Origin: Sediminimonas sp.
Lineage (GTDB): Bacteria; Pseudomonadota; Alphaproteobacteria; Rhodobacterales; Rhodobacteraceae
Assembly: GCF_024637375.1 (NCBI RefSeq)
Contig: NZ_JAGXFK010000039.1
Span: 17,924-81,923 of the forward strand
Length of the DNA stretch: 64,000 bases
Reading direction: 5' to 3'
A program made the translations under genes and the position numbers. The notes under the pieces are model-generated. The model was given only the letters and a program-made list of their open reading frames with translations, ran no database searches and had not been told where the DNA came from. Every line of letters begins with the position of its first letter. The stretch's first letter is position 1. Positions 52,526 through 62,411 of the stretch are shown here, piece by piece.

Positions 52526-54046
52526 ATGGCCGACGAGCAGGACAAGGTGATCCGCTTCCTGGCGGATCCGGCGACCCATGGCGGCGCCGAGGTGAACCAC
52601 CTGGAAACCCACGGCGCGCATGTCTTTCTCGCCGGGAACGAGGCGTTCAAGATCAAGCGCGCGGTGCGCTACGACTACATGGATTTCTCGACGCTAGAGG
52701 CGCGGGAGCGGATGCTCAAGCGCGAGCTTGATCTGAACCGGCCCGCCGCGCCGCAAATCTACCGCGACGTGGTGCCGGTGACGCGCGAGGGCGGCAGGCT
52801 GACGCTGGGCGGGGATGGCCCGCCGGTGGAATGGGTGTTGCGAATGTGGCGTTTCCCGGACGGCGCCGAACTGTCGGCGGTGGCCGCGCGCGGCGAGCTC
52901 ACGGACAAGCTGGCGGAGGAACTGGGCCGCGTCGTGGCGGACTATCACGCGCGGGCGCCGCGGCGCGAGGGCGACGGGGCAGACCGGATCGATGCGGTCG
53001 TGTCCGAACTGGAGGGCACCTTCGCGGGGATGCGCGATGCGCTCGGTGCAAGGCGGGTATCGGCCTTTTCCGAGGGCGCCCGCGCGGCACTGGACAGGGC
53101 CGCGTCGCTGCTTTCCCGGCGCGGCCGCAATGGGCGGGTTCGGCGCTGCCACGGCGACCTGCACCTTCGCAACCTGGTGCTGATCGAGGGCCAGCCGGTG
53201 CCTTTTGACGCCCTGGAATTCGACGAGAGGCTCGCGACATGCGACATCCTTTACGATCTCGCCTTCCTGGTGATGGACCTGCAACACCATGGGCTCGACC
53301 GGGCCGCGAACATCGTCTTGAACGCCTGGCTGTTCGCCCAGGAAGGCGCCGAGGATGACGGGCTAGCGGCGTTGCCGCTGTTTCTTGCGGTGCGGGCGGG
53401 GATTCGGGCGATGGTGGAGGTGCAGACCGCTTCGGTGGCGCATCACGCGACCGCCTCCGATACGGATGCCCGGGACTACCTGGACTATGCGCTGAAGGCG
53501 CTGGAAGGCACGCCGCCGCGACTGGTGGCCGTGGGCGGGCTGTCGGGGACCGGCAAGTCGACGCTGGCCCGGCATCTGGCCCCCGGGGTCGGCCGTGTGC
53601 CGGGGGCGGTGCATCTGCGCAGCGATCTGGAGCGCAAGGCGCTGTTCAGCGCCGGCCCGCTGGAGCACCTGCCCGACGACGCCTATACCGACGCCGCCGG
53701 GCGCGCCGTCTATGACCGTCTGCTGGAGCGGGCGGAGACGATCCTGGGGACCGGCCAGTCGGTTCTGCTCGACGCCACGTTCCTCTCGCCACAGGAGCGG
53801 GACGGGGCGGCGACGCTGGCGCGACGGGCCGGTGTGCCTTTCTTCGGGCTCTGGCTGGAGGCGCCGCAGCCGACGCTGACACGCCGTGTGACCGCGCGCC
53901 GCGATGATGCGTCGGACGCCGATGCGGCTGTAGTGGCCAAGCAGGCGGATCGGGACATCGGGCAGGTTGACTGGGCGCGGCTCGACGCATCCGGCCCGCT
54001 GGACGATACTGTCGCGCGAGCCCGCGCGCGACTTTCCGGGCGGTGA
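52526..54046 (+). CDS. bifunctional aminoglycoside phosphotransferase-like / ATP-binding kinase
   Basis: A 506-residue fusion. The N-terminal part (about 1-320) is an APH-like kinase domain with HGDLHLRNLVL (catalytic loop) and FDALEFDERLA (metal loop). The C-terminal part (about 330-506) is an AAA-type P-loop kinase with GLSGTGKST as Walker A, and DATFLSPQERD. The fused family is widespread in proteobacteria, with function not established; antibiotic modification is not implied. I chose the ATG at 52526 for its strong AAGGAGGAG Shine-Dalgarno; an upstream ATG at 52469 lacks one. Confidence 0.85.
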   Translation: MADEQDKVIRFLADPATHGGAEVNHLETHGAHVFLAGNEAFKIKRAVRYDYMDFSTLEARERMLKRELDLNRPAAPQIYRDVVPVTREGGRLTLGGDGPPVEWVLRMWRFPDGAELSAVAARGELTDKLAEELGRVVADYHARAPRREGDGADRIDAVVSELEGTFAGMRDALGARRVSAFSEGARAALDRAASLLSRRGRNGRVRRCHGDLHLRNLVLIEGQPVPFDALEFDERLATCDILYDLAFLVMDLQHHGLDRAANIVLNAWLFAQEGAEDDGLAALPLFLAVRAGIRAMVEVQTASVAHHATASDTDARDYLDYALKALEGTPPRLVAVGGLSGTGKSTLARHLAPGVGRVPGAVHLRSDLERKALFSAGPLEHLPDDAYTDAAGRAVYDRLLERAETILGTGQSVLLDATFLSPQERDGAATLARRAGVPFFGLWLEAPQPTLTRRVTARRDDASDADAAVVAKQADRDIGQVDWARLDASGPLDDTVARARARLSGR

Positions 54047-54052
54047 TGCACC

Positions 54053-54217
54053 ATGGCAGGCCAAAACGACGCGAAGGAACGGGTCGAGAAACTGCGCGAA
54101 GAGATCGCCCGGCATGACCGGCCTTGCTATATCGGCAACGCGCCCGAAATACCGGACGCATCTGGCCACGGTGTCGCGGCGATCAACGAAGCCGCGTTGC
54201 GCAAGATGCTGGGTTGA
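54053..54217 (+). CDS. 54-residue ORF resembling the LigA N-terminus
   Basis: Begins 6 bp after the phosphotransferase stop and ends 13 bp before polX. The N-terminal half (RVEKLREEIARHDRPCYIGN then APEIPDA) resembles subdomain Ia of NAD-dependent DNA ligases, the part that binds nicotinamide mononucleotide (usual form L...I..HDYLYYVLDAPEIPDAEYD). The tyrosine pair is not fully kept (PCYI for YYYV), and the nucleotidyltransferase domain is missing. It continues with an unrelated tail ending NEAALRKMLG. It could be a small standalone protein linked to the adjacent DNA repair gene or a decayed ligase fragment. Tight spacing and intact frame favour expression. Confidence 0.55.
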   Translation: MAGQNDAKERVEKLREEIARHDRPCYIGNAPEIPDASGHGVAAINEAALRKMLG

Positions 54218-54230
54218 GGAGGACCACGCC

Positions 54231-55952
54231 ATGCCCGTCCACAACACCGAGATCGCCACGATCTTCGACCATGTCGCCGACCTGCTAGAAATCCGCGAGG
54301 CGAACCGCTTTCGCGTGCGCGCCTACAGAAACGCGGCGCGCACGGTCCGCGACCAGAGCCGGTCGGTGGCCGACATGCTGGAAGACGGCGAAGATCTTTC
54401 CGAGCTGCCGGATATCGGCGAGGATCTCGCGGCAAAGATCGCGGAGATCGTGAGGACCGGCAGCTTGCCGTTTCTCGACGAAATCTCCGGGGAGGTGCCC
54501 GAAGCCATCGTCGCCGCCACGCGGATTCCGGGCATCGGCCCGAAACGGGCGCGCGCGCTATTCGATGCGCTCGGTCTCGGCTCGATCGACGACCTTCGCA
54601 AGGCCGCCGACGAGGGCAGGATCGTCGAGGTCGAGGGATTCGGGCCCAAGACCCAGGCGAAGATCCGCGACGAACTCGCCCGCGGCGACTTTGCCGAACA
54701 CCGCATCCGGCTTGATATCGCCGAGGATTTCGCCGAGCCGCTCGTGGAATGGATTCGACAGATAGACGGGGTGAAAAAGGCGATGATCGCCGGCAGCTAC
54801 CGCCGCCGAAAGGAGACGGTGGGCGATCTCGACATTCTCGTGGCGGGAGAGGACGGCGCCGCCATCATCGACCGCTTCACACGGTATGACGAGGTCGCGG
54901 ACATCGCCTCGAAGGGCAAGACACGGTCGACCGTCACGCTGCGCGCGGGCCTTCAGGTGGACCTTCGGGTGGTACCGGAGGCGAGCTGGGGCGCGGCACT
55001 GCACTACTTCACCGGCTCCAAGGCGCACAACATCGCCGGCCGCAGGCGGGCACAGGACCGCGACCTGAAGCTCAACGAATACGGAGTTTTCGACGGAGAG
55101 AAGCGAATTGCCGGTGCCACCGAGGAAGAAGTCTACGACAAAATCGGCCTGCCCTGGATCGCCCCGGCCCTGCGCGAAAACCGCGGCGAGATCGAGGCCG
55201 CCGAGGAGGGCGCGTTACCCAGGCTCGTGGCGCTGGACGACATCAAGGGCGATTTGCATGCGCACACCACCGCGTCAGACGGAAAGAACACGCTGCGCGA
55301 AATGGCACAGGCGGCGCAGGAGCGGGGCTACGAATATCTCGCGATCAGCGACCATTCAAAAAGCCAACGGGTGGCGGGTGGCCTTTCCGAGGACGAGATC
55401 GAGGCGCAAATCGACGAGATCGACCGGCTCAACGAGGCGTTTGACGGCTTTCGCCTGCTGAAATCCTGCGAGGTCGATATCCTTGAGGACGGGGCGCTGG
55501 ACTTCTCCGACGCGCTTTTGGGAAAGCTCGACCTCGTCGTCGCCTCGGTGCATTCGAAGTTCGACCTCGCCGAAGACGCCCAGACCGACCGCATCGTGCG
55601 CGCCATGGACAACCCGCGCGTCAGCATCATCGGCCACCCGACGGGGCGGCTTGTCGGCGAACGGCGCCCATATGCGGTCGATGTCGAACGGCTTGTGGTG
55701 GCGGCGCGCCAGCGGGGCTGCTGGCTTGAACTCAACGCCGATCCGCACCGGCTGGACCTCAACGACGTAAACTGTCGCATGGCCAAGGAGCACGAGGTCA
55801 AGATCGCGATCTCGACCGACGCGCATTCGACGGGCGGGCTTGGCAACATGCGCCACGGCATCGACCAGGGCCGGCGCGGCTGGCTTTGCGCGGCCGATGT
55901 GCTGAACACGCGAAGCTGGAACGCCGTCTCGCGCCTGCTGCGGCGCGGCTGA
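54231..55952 (+). CDS. family X DNA polymerase with PHP domain
   Basis: A 573-residue PolX. Domains: an N-terminal 8-kDa-like HhH region (residues about 5-150, with IPGIGPKRARALFDALG and VEGFGPKTQAKI), the palm with GSYRRRKETVGDLDILV (two metal Asp) and LQVDLRVV (third Asp), a thumb with TGSKAHNIAGRRRAQ, and a C-terminal PHP phosphoesterase domain (about 338-573) with GDLHAHTTASDG, HPTGRL and ISTDAHS. Bacterial PolX-PHP enzymes fill short gaps in base excision repair and have 3' processing activity. GAGGAGGAC precedes the start. Confidence 0.93.
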   Translation: MPVHNTEIATIFDHVADLLEIREANRFRVRAYRNAARTVRDQSRSVADMLEDGEDLSELPDIGEDLAAKIAEIVRTGSLPFLDEISGEVPEAIVAATRIPGIGPKRARALFDALGLGSIDDLRKAADEGRIVEVEGFGPKTQAKIRDELARGDFAEHRIRLDIAEDFAEPLVEWIRQIDGVKKAMIAGSYRRRKETVGDLDILVAGEDGAAIIDRFTRYDEVADIASKGKTRSTVTLRAGLQVDLRVVPEASWGAALHYFTGSKAHNIAGRRRAQDRDLKLNEYGVFDGEKRIAGATEEEVYDKIGLPWIAPALRENRGEIEAAEEGALPRLVALDDIKGDLHAHTTASDGKNTLREMAQAAQERGYEYLAISDHSKSQRVAGGLSEDEIEAQIDEIDRLNEAFDGFRLLKSCEVDILEDGALDFSDALLGKLDLVVASVHSKFDLAEDAQTDRIVRAMDNPRVSIIGHPTGRLVGERRPYAVDVERLVVAARQRGCWLELNADPHRLDLNDVNCRMAKEHEVKIAISTDAHSTGGLGNMRHGIDQGRRGWLCAADVLNTRSWNAVSRLLRRG

Positions 55953-55970
55953 GGGGGATACCGGCGATGC

Positions 55971-56000
55971 CCCCGGCCGCGCGCACGGGTCTTGCCGGGG
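55971..56000. terminator. hairpin between convergent polX and hypothetical gene
   Basis: CCCCGGC (55971-55977) pairs with GCCGGGG (55994-56000) across a 16-base loop, in the 86-bp gap between convergent genes. A weak bidirectional terminator candidate. Confidence 0.4.
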
Positions 56001-56038
56001 CGGTCGCGCCGGCGTATTTCGCTGGGTTGCGTGAATAG

Positions 56039-56683
56039 CTACGCCCCACCGCCCGCCTGCATCAACCGGCGCGGGCGCAGCATGTCACCGTATGAGCGGT
56101 TGGGCAGGCCGCCAAGGCCGAGGGAGTCGACGGCGCAGAGCGCCGAGGCCGGATCGGGGTCATCGAGCGCGAGCGTAAGCCTGCTGCGACCACGGACAGT
56201 CGCGCGGCAAAGTTCGGCCCGGCAACTGCCGCTGCGGAAAACCAGCCGCGCCTTTCGCACCGTTGCCGGCATGACCTGCGGCGCGCTTGCGGCAAGATCG
56301 ACCAGAAGATGCGCCGGCGAGAGGCCCGCTTCGGGCTGCAATCCTCCGGCCAGACCCAGCGCCCTGGCAACGACCGCCAGCGTGCGCCGCGAGAGCGGAA
56401 ACGGTGTGGATACCGGGCATGTCCAGAATTGCAAAACGCCCAAATCCGGGCCACGGCGCTTGACTTCAAGCCGCGCGCCATCCCTCAGCTTGACGAGCGT
56501 CTCGGGGCTGAACGGGGTTGCGAGATAGATGTCGGCGCGGCTTTCGCCGCTTTCAAGCGCCCACTGGCCTTGCAGCCGCGTGGCGGCCCGGGACTGCCGG
56601 CGTGGCCATGCGCGAAACTCGAAGCGCCCCTCCCCGGCCTCGGAATCCCGGGGCTCGATTCGAACGAAAACGCCCCCGGTCAC
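56039..56683 (-). CDS. hypothetical protein
   Basis: A 214-residue soluble protein I do not recognise. It begins with alternating charged and hydrophobic strands (FVRIEPRD, FEFRAWPRR), then IYLATPFSPETLVKLRDGARLEVKRRG, and later strands with many Arg. The pattern of an EVK-type strand with many basic residues is loosely like CYTH/triphosphate-tunnel proteins, but the defining ExExK motif is not clear, so I leave it unassigned. It overlaps the upstream glycosylase-like gene by 4 bp, so the two are co-translated. Confidence 0.7.
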   Translation of the reverse strand: MTGGVFVRIEPRDSEAGEGRFEFRAWPRRQSRAATRLQGQWALESGESRADIYLATPFSPETLVKLRDGARLEVKRRGPDLGVLQFWTCPVSTPFPLSRRTLAVVARALGLAGGLQPEAGLSPAHLLVDLAASAPQVMPATVRKARLVFRSGSCRAELCRATVRGRSRLTLALDDPDPASALCAVDSLGLGGLPNRSYGDMLRPRRLMQAGGGA

Positions 56684-57345
56684 GGCCGCGCCTCCCGGGC
56701 GGGGGCGAGCAGATCGTCAACGCCAAGACCGTCGAGGTCCGCCCGAACCAGCGCCGCGATCAGGCAGGGAAAGCGGTCGCGCCCGACCATATCGACAAGC
56801 GCCTCCGGCGTATCCGGCAGACCAAGCCGCCGGGCGGCCTTGCGGGCCTTGCGGTCGAAAAACGGGAAGTGTTCGGGCCAGACGGCTTGCACCTCGCGCA
56901 AGAAAATGTCGGCGCCAACGCCGCCGATGCCCTTGAACGCCTTAAGCCGGGCGCGCGCGGCATCGGGGTTCTCGCCAGCCTTTGCGCGCAGCTTGCGCAG
57001 ATCGCCGCCGTAATCGGCGAAAACCCGGTTGGCGGTATCGCCAAGCATCGTTGCGGTGCGCTCATCGAAGCGCGCGTATCCGGCGCGGTTGAGCACGCGA
57101 ACCCGGTCCTCCCACGCGCTTTCAGCCATGTGATCGGCGGTTGTCCATCCCGCATCGCTGAGCGCGCGCGCGGCGTCGAGCGCGGTGCGATACGAGATCC
57201 GCGCGCTCATCAAGAGCGCCGCGCAAAGCCAACGGAAAAGCGGCGCAGGGGTGTTCCTCGCAAGATCAATGCCCAACTCGGCGGAGAACAGCGTTCCTCT
57301 CCGGTCGAGAAGGCATTGAACAAGGTCTTCCGTCTCTGACGGCAT
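56680..57345 (-). CDS. HhH-type DNA glycosylase / endonuclease III-like protein
   Basis: A 221-residue all-helical protein with a helix-hairpin-helix near FKGIGGVGADIFLREVQ (residues about 141-157), as in the HhH-GPD superfamily of base-excision glycosylases. The usual catalytic Asp position after the HhH corresponds roughly to FPFFDRKA. There is no C-terminal FeS Cys cluster. I chose the ATG at 57345; upstream in-frame codons give an implausible Arg/Gly-rich leader. The substrate lesion is unknown. It forms a two-gene unit with the downstream hypothetical gene. Confidence 0.75.
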   Translation of the reverse strand: MPSETEDLVQCLLDRRGTLFSAELGIDLARNTPAPLFRWLCAALLMSARISYRTALDAARALSDAGWTTADHMAESAWEDRVRVLNRAGYARFDERTATMLGDTANRVFADYGGDLRKLRAKAGENPDAARARLKAFKGIGGVGADIFLREVQAVWPEHFPFFDRKARKAARRLGLPDTPEALVDMVGRDRFPCLIAALVRADLDGLGVDDLLAPAREARP

Positions 57346-57529
57346 GATGAATCCTTCGCCGCGTTTACCGGTACTGCTGCGATTTGGCCGCCCCGGCGGC
57401 AAAAGGTCATTAACGCGGGTTAATGTCGCCCCCGTGCGCCTTCCACATGCGGCGGTTCTGAACCAAAGCCCCCCCGCCGGCCGAAAGATGCACCGCGGCC
57501 GCATCCGTCGCAACTGCAGCCGCGTGGCA

Positions 57530-57579
57530 GGGCGCCACCGGCTTCGGCGCGATCACTTGCCGGCATTCCGGTGGCGCCC
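57530..57579 (-). terminator. 12-bp stem directly after atpG
   Basis: CCGGTGGCGCCC (57568-57579) pairs perfectly with GGGCGCCACCGG (57530-57541) across a 26-base loop. The stem begins one base past the atpG stop in the direction of transcription. It probably ends or stabilises the N-ATPase operon mRNA. Confidence 0.6.
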
Positions 57580-58476
57580 CTACTCGGCGTCACTACCCCG
57601 GTCCGACGTGCTGACAGCTTCGAAACCTGCGACGACGTCCAGCAGTTCGCGGGTGATCGATTCCTGCCGCTTGCGGCGGTAGGCTGCGGTCAGGTCGTCC
57701 TGGCGCTCCTCGATGTTGCGCTCGGCGCTTTGCATCGCGGCAAGGCGGGTGGCATGTTCGCTGGCCAGTGCCTCGGCCAGCGCGCGATAGAGGATCACGA
57801 AAAGACGCTGCCGCACCAGCCACGACATCAGCCGCTCGGGCGGCATCCGGAAGAAGGGAAGGCTGGGCCCGGGCCAATCGGCACTGGCGAGCCCGGCCAG
57901 CGTGCGCTCGGGGATGGGCAGCAGGCGGCGTTCGTTCGGCTCGGCGGTGACGCGACCCCGGCGGCGATTGTGGACGAGGCGAACGCGGGCGATTCCACGC
58001 TCGCGAATCCAGCGGTCGATCTCGATGATCACCGTCTGAACCGTGGTGGTAAGCCCACCCACCGACCCCGGAAGCGCGAGGCGCCAGTCGGCCGGGTGGC
58101 CCTTGGCCTCAAGCCGGGCTGCGGCACGGGCGCCGATGACGGCGAGAAGCACGGTGTCGCCGCCGAGATGTTCGGCGCCGAAGCGGGCGATGGTTTCGTT
58201 GTAGCGCCCGCACAGGCCGCGATCCGAGCCGATCACGATCAATGCCTCGCCCCCCTTGCCGGGCGCGGTTTCGGGCAGCGGTAGGCCACGCGCGCGGCGA
58301 TCGTGCAGCAGCGCGACAAGGCCGAGTTCGGCGGTGCGCTCGTAATCGGCAAGTGCCGCCTCGGCCTGCTCGTACTGGCGGATGGAGACCGCCGAGAGGG
58401 CTTTCATCGTGCGCACGATCGAACGGATCTCGCCAGTCGTGGCAAGCGCCCCCGAGAGCCCCTCAAGCGTTTCCAT
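57580..58476 (-). CDS. atpG: N-type ATPase gamma subunit
   Basis: The 298-residue central stalk subunit that couples rotation of the c-ring to the alpha3-beta3 head. Recognisable at both ends: [28 protein letters not shown] near the N-terminus, [11 protein letters not shown], and at the C-terminus [36 protein letters not shown]. It is the last gene of the operon. The ATG at 58476 has GAGGG six bases upstream and overlaps the atpA end by 14 bp; a GTG at 58491 is less likely. Confidence 0.92.
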   Translation of the reverse strand: METLEGLSGALATTGEIRSIVRTMKALSAVSIRQYEQAEAALADYERTAELGLVALLHDRRARGLPLPETAPGKGGEALIVIGSDRGLCGRYNETIARFGAEHLGGDTVLLAVIGARAAARLEAKGHPADWRLALPGSVGGLTTTVQTVIIEIDRWIRERGIARVRLVHNRRRGRVTAEPNERRLLPIPERTLAGLASADWPGPSLPFFRMPPERLMSWLVRQRLFVILYRALAEALASEHATRLAAMQSAERNIEERQDDLTAAYRRKRQESITRELLDVVAGFEAVSTSDRGSDAE

Positions 58477-59998
58477 CGCTGCCCTCCCCACCCTGCCCGA
58501 GCGCCACGCGAATCCGGCGAAGAAGCGTTTCGCGGTCCTCGTCGGTCAGCCGTTCGCCGCCGGTGATGCGCTCGGCAAGATCGGGCAGGTCGTTGCGGAC
58601 GGCCTGGCGCACCTTTTCCTCGGACGCGGCCACGTCGTCGGGATCGACCCCGTCGAACAGCCCCTCGGTGGCTGCCAGCAGCGCAGCGATCTGTTCGGGC
58701 GCGCCAAGGTGGTCATGCTCGCGTTGCTTGAGCACCTCGCGCACGCGCACGCCGCGGGCCAGCTTGGCGCGGGTCTCGTCGTCGAGCTGGGTGCCGAAGC
58801 GGGCGAAGCTCTCAAGTTCCTCGAACTGGGAATACATCAGCCGCAGGTTACCGGCGACGGCGCGAAAGGCGGGCAACTGCGCCTTGCCGCCCACCCGGCT
58901 GACCGAGATGCCGATGTCGATGGCGGGCAGGTGACCCTTCTCGAAAAGATCGGGCGAAAGGTAGATCTGCCCGTCGGTGATCGAGATGAGGTTGGTCGGG
59001 ATATAGGCCGAGATATTCTGCGCCTGGGTCTCGACCACCGGCAGCGCGGTCAGCGAGCCGCCGCCGTGACCGTCGCGCAGGTGCGTCGCCCGTTCCAGAA
59101 GGCGCGAATGGATGTAGAAGATATCGCCCGGGTAGGCCTCGCGCCCCGGCGGGCGGCGCAGCAGCAGGGAAAGCTCGCGGTAGGCGCGCGCATGGCGCGT
59201 CAGGTCGTCGTAGACGATCAGCGCGTCGCGGCCCTGCTGCATGAAATGCTCGGCAATGGCGGTGGCGGCGTAGGGGGCGACAAACTGTAGTCCCGGCGCG
59301 TCGTTGCCGCCCGCGACGACGACGACGGTTCGCTCCATCGCGCCGCCCTCGCGCAGGCTCTGCACCACGCGCGCCACCGCCGAGGCGCGCTGACCGATGG
59401 CGCAGTAGATCGAGACGACGCCGCTGTCGCGCTGGTTCAGGATCGCATCGACGGCGATGGCGGTCTTGCCGGTCTGGCGGTCGCCGAGGATCAACTCGCG
59501 CTGGCCACGACCCACCGGAATCGCGGCATCCACCGCCTTGATGCCGGTCTGAAGCGGCACGTTGACCGGTGCGCGGTGCATGATCGGCGGCGCCGGGCGT
59601 TCGACGGGGCGGCGTGCCTCGGCCTCGATCGGCCCGCCATCGTCGAGCGGACGGCCGAGCGCATCGACGACTCGGCCGAGCATCGCCTCGCCCACCGGCA
59701 CATCCACGACCCGGCCCGTGCGGCGCAGCCGGTCGCCGGGCCTGAGGCGCGCGGTGTCGCCAAGGACGATCACGCCGATCCGCCCTTCGCGCAGGTTCGA
59801 AGCGATGCCCATCACGCCATGCGGAAAGCGCACCAGTTCGTCGGCGTGCAGATCGGTGAACCCGGCAACCTGGGCCACGCCGCTGCCCACCGAAAGGACG
59901 CGCGCTATCTCCGCCAGGTCCAGTGCCGGTTCGACTTGCGCGAGCGCCCGGCCGAGCGGGGCGAAGAAATCCTCCTCGGGTTCGAAAAGCGATTTCAT
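58463..59998 (-). CDS. atpA: N-type ATPase alpha subunit
   Basis: The 511-residue non-catalytic nucleotide-binding subunit of the F1 head. The P-loop is [13 protein letters not shown], with [31 protein letters not shown] and [10 protein letters not shown] as alpha-specific motifs. The N-terminus is slightly divergent from housekeeping AtpA, as is usual for N-ATPases. Overlaps atpF by 4 bp and atpG by 14 bp. Confidence 0.94.
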   Translation of the reverse strand: MKSLFEPEEDFFAPLGRALAQVEPALDLAEIARVLSVGSGVAQVAGFTDLHADELVRFPHGVMGIASNLREGRIGVIVLGDTARLRPGDRLRRTGRVVDVPVGEAMLGRVVDALGRPLDDGGPIEAEARRPVERPAPPIMHRAPVNVPLQTGIKAVDAAIPVGRGQRELILGDRQTGKTAIAVDAILNQRDSGVVSIYCAIGQRASAVARVVQSLREGGAMERTVVVVAGGNDAPGLQFVAPYAATAIAEHFMQQGRDALIVYDDLTRHARAYRELSLLLRRPPGREAYPGDIFYIHSRLLERATHLRDGHGGGSLTALPVVETQAQNISAYIPTNLISITDGQIYLSPDLFEKGHLPAIDIGISVSRVGGKAQLPAFRAVAGNLRLMYSQFEELESFARFGTQLDDETRAKLARGVRVREVLKQREHDHLGAPEQIAALLAATEGLFDGVDPDDVAASEEKVRQAVRNDLPDLAERITGGERLTDEDRETLLRRIRVALGQGGEGSDGNA

Positions 59999-60831
59999 GT
60001 GGCAGACCGCTCCGGCCGGGGGGGTCGAGCGGTGGCGGCGCTGTTCTGCGCTGTCCCGGCGGCACGGGGACCGCGCCCTTCGCTGTCCAGGATTTCGTCG
60101 AGAGCTGTCTCAAGGCGCCTGAGGTGCCGCGCGGCCGACCATTCCACGGTCTGATCGCCGATGGTCAACCGCACCCCCAGAAGCACATCCTCGTCCTCCC
60201 GGTAGGCGACGGGAATGTCGCTCGCGAGTGCCTCGTGCAGCGCCCGGGTGATCTTGCCGCGGGTGGTCGGGTCGAGCGGGCGACCGGTCGCGATGACCGC
60301 GCTGTCGGCTTGCCGGGTGGCCTCGACAAGCCTCGCGCGCGCATCCTCGTCGAGCGATTCAAGGCGCGAGACGAAGGTCGTGGCGATGCGCTCGGATAGG
60401 TCGGTGCCGGCGAAATCGGCAAGCACACGTTCGGCGATGTCGATAAGTCGCTGCCCGGCATGGCGCTGGAGCCTGCGGGTGAATTCGTCGCGTTCCTCCT
60501 CCAGATGGCGCTGCCAGGTCTTGCGCTTGTCTTCCATCTCGGCGCGGAGTTCTGCTTCCAGCTCTTGATGCAGTTCGGCCGCGTCGGCGCGCGCCTTATC
60601 GAGGATGCCAGCCTTTTCTTCGGCGAGCGCGGCTCGCTCCTTGCCGAGTCGTTCGGCCTCCTCCGCGGCCTCCTGGCGGGTGGTTCTGGCCTGTGCCAGG
60701 CGGTCCTCGATGCGCGCCTCGCGGCGACGCATGGCCGCGCTTATCGGTCGATAGAGGAAGCGTTGCAGCAGCCAGACCAGAACAAGGAAGTTGACGATCT
60801 GCGCCGCAACCGTGAGCCAGTCGATTTGCAC
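59995..60831 (-). CDS. atpF: N-type ATPase b subunit with delta-like C-terminal extension
   Basis: The peripheral stalk subunit, 278 residues, far longer than the usual b of about 156. One N-terminal transmembrane helix (residues about 8-26) is followed by a long charged coiled coil (about 35-140) and an extra globular region (about 145-250) with [15 protein letters not shown], resembling the C-terminal motif of subunit delta. The operon has no separate atpH (delta), so this domain probably replaces it, as reported for N-ATPases. Confidence 0.9.
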   Translation of the reverse strand: MQIDWLTVAAQIVNFLVLVWLLQRFLYRPISAAMRRREARIEDRLAQARTTRQEAAEEAERLGKERAALAEEKAGILDKARADAAELHQELEAELRAEMEDKRKTWQRHLEEERDEFTRRLQRHAGQRLIDIAERVLADFAGTDLSERIATTFVSRLESLDEDARARLVEATRQADSAVIATGRPLDPTTRGKITRALHEALASDIPVAYREDEDVLLGVRLTIGDQTVEWSAARHLRRLETALDEILDSEGRGPRAAGTAQNSAATARPPRPERSAT

Positions 60832-60835
60832 GGCT

Positions 60836-61114
60836 TCAGCCCCCGGCCGCTTGCGTGGCGAGGTCGATGAAAGGATTGGCGAAGATCAGGATCATCGAGA
60901 CCACGAAACAGTAGATCGCGGTGGATTCGATCATCGCCAGGCTGACGAAAAGCGTCCGCGTGATCGTGGCCGATGCGTCGGGTTGCTGTGCGATCGCCTG
61001 CAACGCCTGCGCGGCGGCCCGGCCTTCGGCAAGTGCCGGCCCGATCGAGCCGATGGCGATGGTAAGGCCCGCCGTTGCGATAGAGATCGCGGCGATCCAG
61101 AGGCTTGGATCCAT
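60836..61114 (-). CDS. atpE: N-type ATPase c subunit
   Basis: A 92-residue rotor-ring proteolipid with two hydrophobic helices. The ion site shows GPALAEG in helix 1 (a Glu where Na+-type c subunits usually have Gln) and MIESTAIY in helix 2, where Glu, Ser, Thr and Tyr match the Na+-coordination pattern. The double-carboxylate signature is typical of N-ATPase rings; whether the coupling ion is Na+ or H+ has been debated for this class. Confidence 0.93.
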   Translation of the reverse strand: MDPSLWIAAISIATAGLTIAIGSIGPALAEGRAAAQALQAIAQQPDASATITRTLFVSLAMIESTAIYCFVVSMILIFANPFIDLATQAAGG

Positions 61115-61117
61115 GGG

Positions 61118-61834
61118 TCAGTCTCCTGCAGTGTTGGGATTGTCGGTGTCGGGTTGATTGTCGGGCTTGGGGCGCGACCGGCTTGCCGAGGCAATGTAGA
61201 CCATCGCGAGGATCGCGAAGATATAGGCCTGTATCAGCCCGGTCAGCAGGCCGAGAAGCTGCATCAGGATGGGGAAGAAGAACGGCGCGACGCTGATCAG
61301 GATGCCGACGATGACGGTTCCGCTCATCACGTTACCGTAGAGCCGGACAGCCAGTGCCAGGGTGCGCGAAAGCTCGCCGATCAGGTTGAACGGCAGCATC
61401 AGCGGCGTCGGGTGAATATAGGTCTTCAGGTAGCCACCGAGCCCGCGCCGGGTGATCGAAAAGATCGGCACCGCGATCAGCACGCAGATGGCCAGCGCCG
61501 CGGTGGTCGAGAGCGAGCCGGTCGGCGGCTCGTAGCCCGGCACCACCGCCAGCAGGTTGGCCGTTGCGATAAACAGGAACAACGTGCCGATGAACGGCAG
61601 GTAGCGGTCGGGGTCGTCAGCGCCCACCTCGTCGATCTGGTCGCGGATCGCGGTGACGATCACCTCGAGCATCACCTGCCAGCGCGAGACCGTCTCGCCT
61701 TCGCTCAGCCGTGCGGTGATAGCCCGCGACACGATGACGAGGAACGCCATCACCAGCCAGGTGAAACCCACGGTCGCGGTGAGGCGCCAGCCCTGCCATT
61801 CCGCAAGCACCCAGGCATCGGGACTTATTTCCAT
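61118..61834 (-). CDS. atpB: N-type ATPase a subunit
   Basis: A 238-residue membrane stator with about five to six helices. The essential Arg of the ion channel is in ELSRTLALAVRLYGNVMSG (residues about 154-172). HPTPLMLPFNLIGE precedes it, as in other a subunits. Overlaps the atpR end by 10 bp. Confidence 0.92.
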   Translation of the reverse strand: MEISPDAWVLAEWQGWRLTATVGFTWLVMAFLVIVSRAITARLSEGETVSRWQVMLEVIVTAIRDQIDEVGADDPDRYLPFIGTLFLFIATANLLAVVPGYEPPTGSLSTTAALAICVLIAVPIFSITRRGLGGYLKTYIHPTPLMLPFNLIGELSRTLALAVRLYGNVMSGTVIVGILISVAPFFFPILMQLLGLLTGLIQAYIFAILAMVYIASASRSRPKPDNQPDTDNPNTAGD

Positions 61835-62121
61835 GTCGCCCTCCCTTCGGCTGCGCGGGCGCGCCGGGTGGCGGCCACGCGAACGGCGACGAACCCCGCG
61901 AGCGCGGCGACAAGTTCGCCCGCCCCGGCGCCGAGCGCGATCGCGGCGCCCAGCGCGCCGAGGACGAGCACCGCCCGTGCGAGCGCCAGCGCGGCGAAGG
62001 TGGCGGCGGGGCGCGACCCCGACAGCGCCCGCACCGACGCCCAGAGCAATCCGAGATAGAGCGCGCCCAGGACGGCCCCCGCCGCGAAGGACGCGGCCAG
62101 TGTTGCCGGGTCTCCGGTCAT
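61825..62121 (-). CDS. atpR: N-ATPase subunit AtpR
   Basis: A 98-residue, very Ala-rich membrane protein with three predicted helices (TLAASFAAGAVLGALYLGLLWASV and two later). AtpR is a hallmark of N-ATPase operons and is thought to assist c-ring assembly. The assignment rests on size, hydrophobicity and position between atpQ and atpB. Confidence 0.82.
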   Translation of the reverse strand: MTGDPATLAASFAAGAVLGALYLGLLWASVRALSGSRPAATFAALALARAVLVLGALGAAIALGAGAGELVAALAGFVAVRVAATRRARAAEGRATWK

Positions 62122-62133
62122 CTTCGCCCCCGC

Positions 62134-62411
62134 TCAGTCATCGCGCCCCTCTCTTTGCACCCAGTACCAGGCATTGAAACTGCCAAGCGCCGCACCGGCG
62201 AGAAGCAGGACGAGCGTCCACGAGGTCTCCCCCGGCCAGCGCCGGTCGATCCAAAGCCCCAGCGCGATGCCGGCGATCACCGGCACGGCGACGGCCCAGC
62301 CGACCATACCGAACATTGCCAGCCCGTACCAAACGCTCTTGCGCCGGCGCTTGCGGGCCTCTTCCATCGACCTTGCCTTGCGGGCGATGGTGTCGGTTTC
62401 GTCCTCGTCGC

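Noticed and set aside
52526-54046. Aminoglycoside resistance gene
   Set aside because: The APH-like fold is fused to a P-loop kinase in a widespread chromosomal family with no shown link to antibiotic modification.
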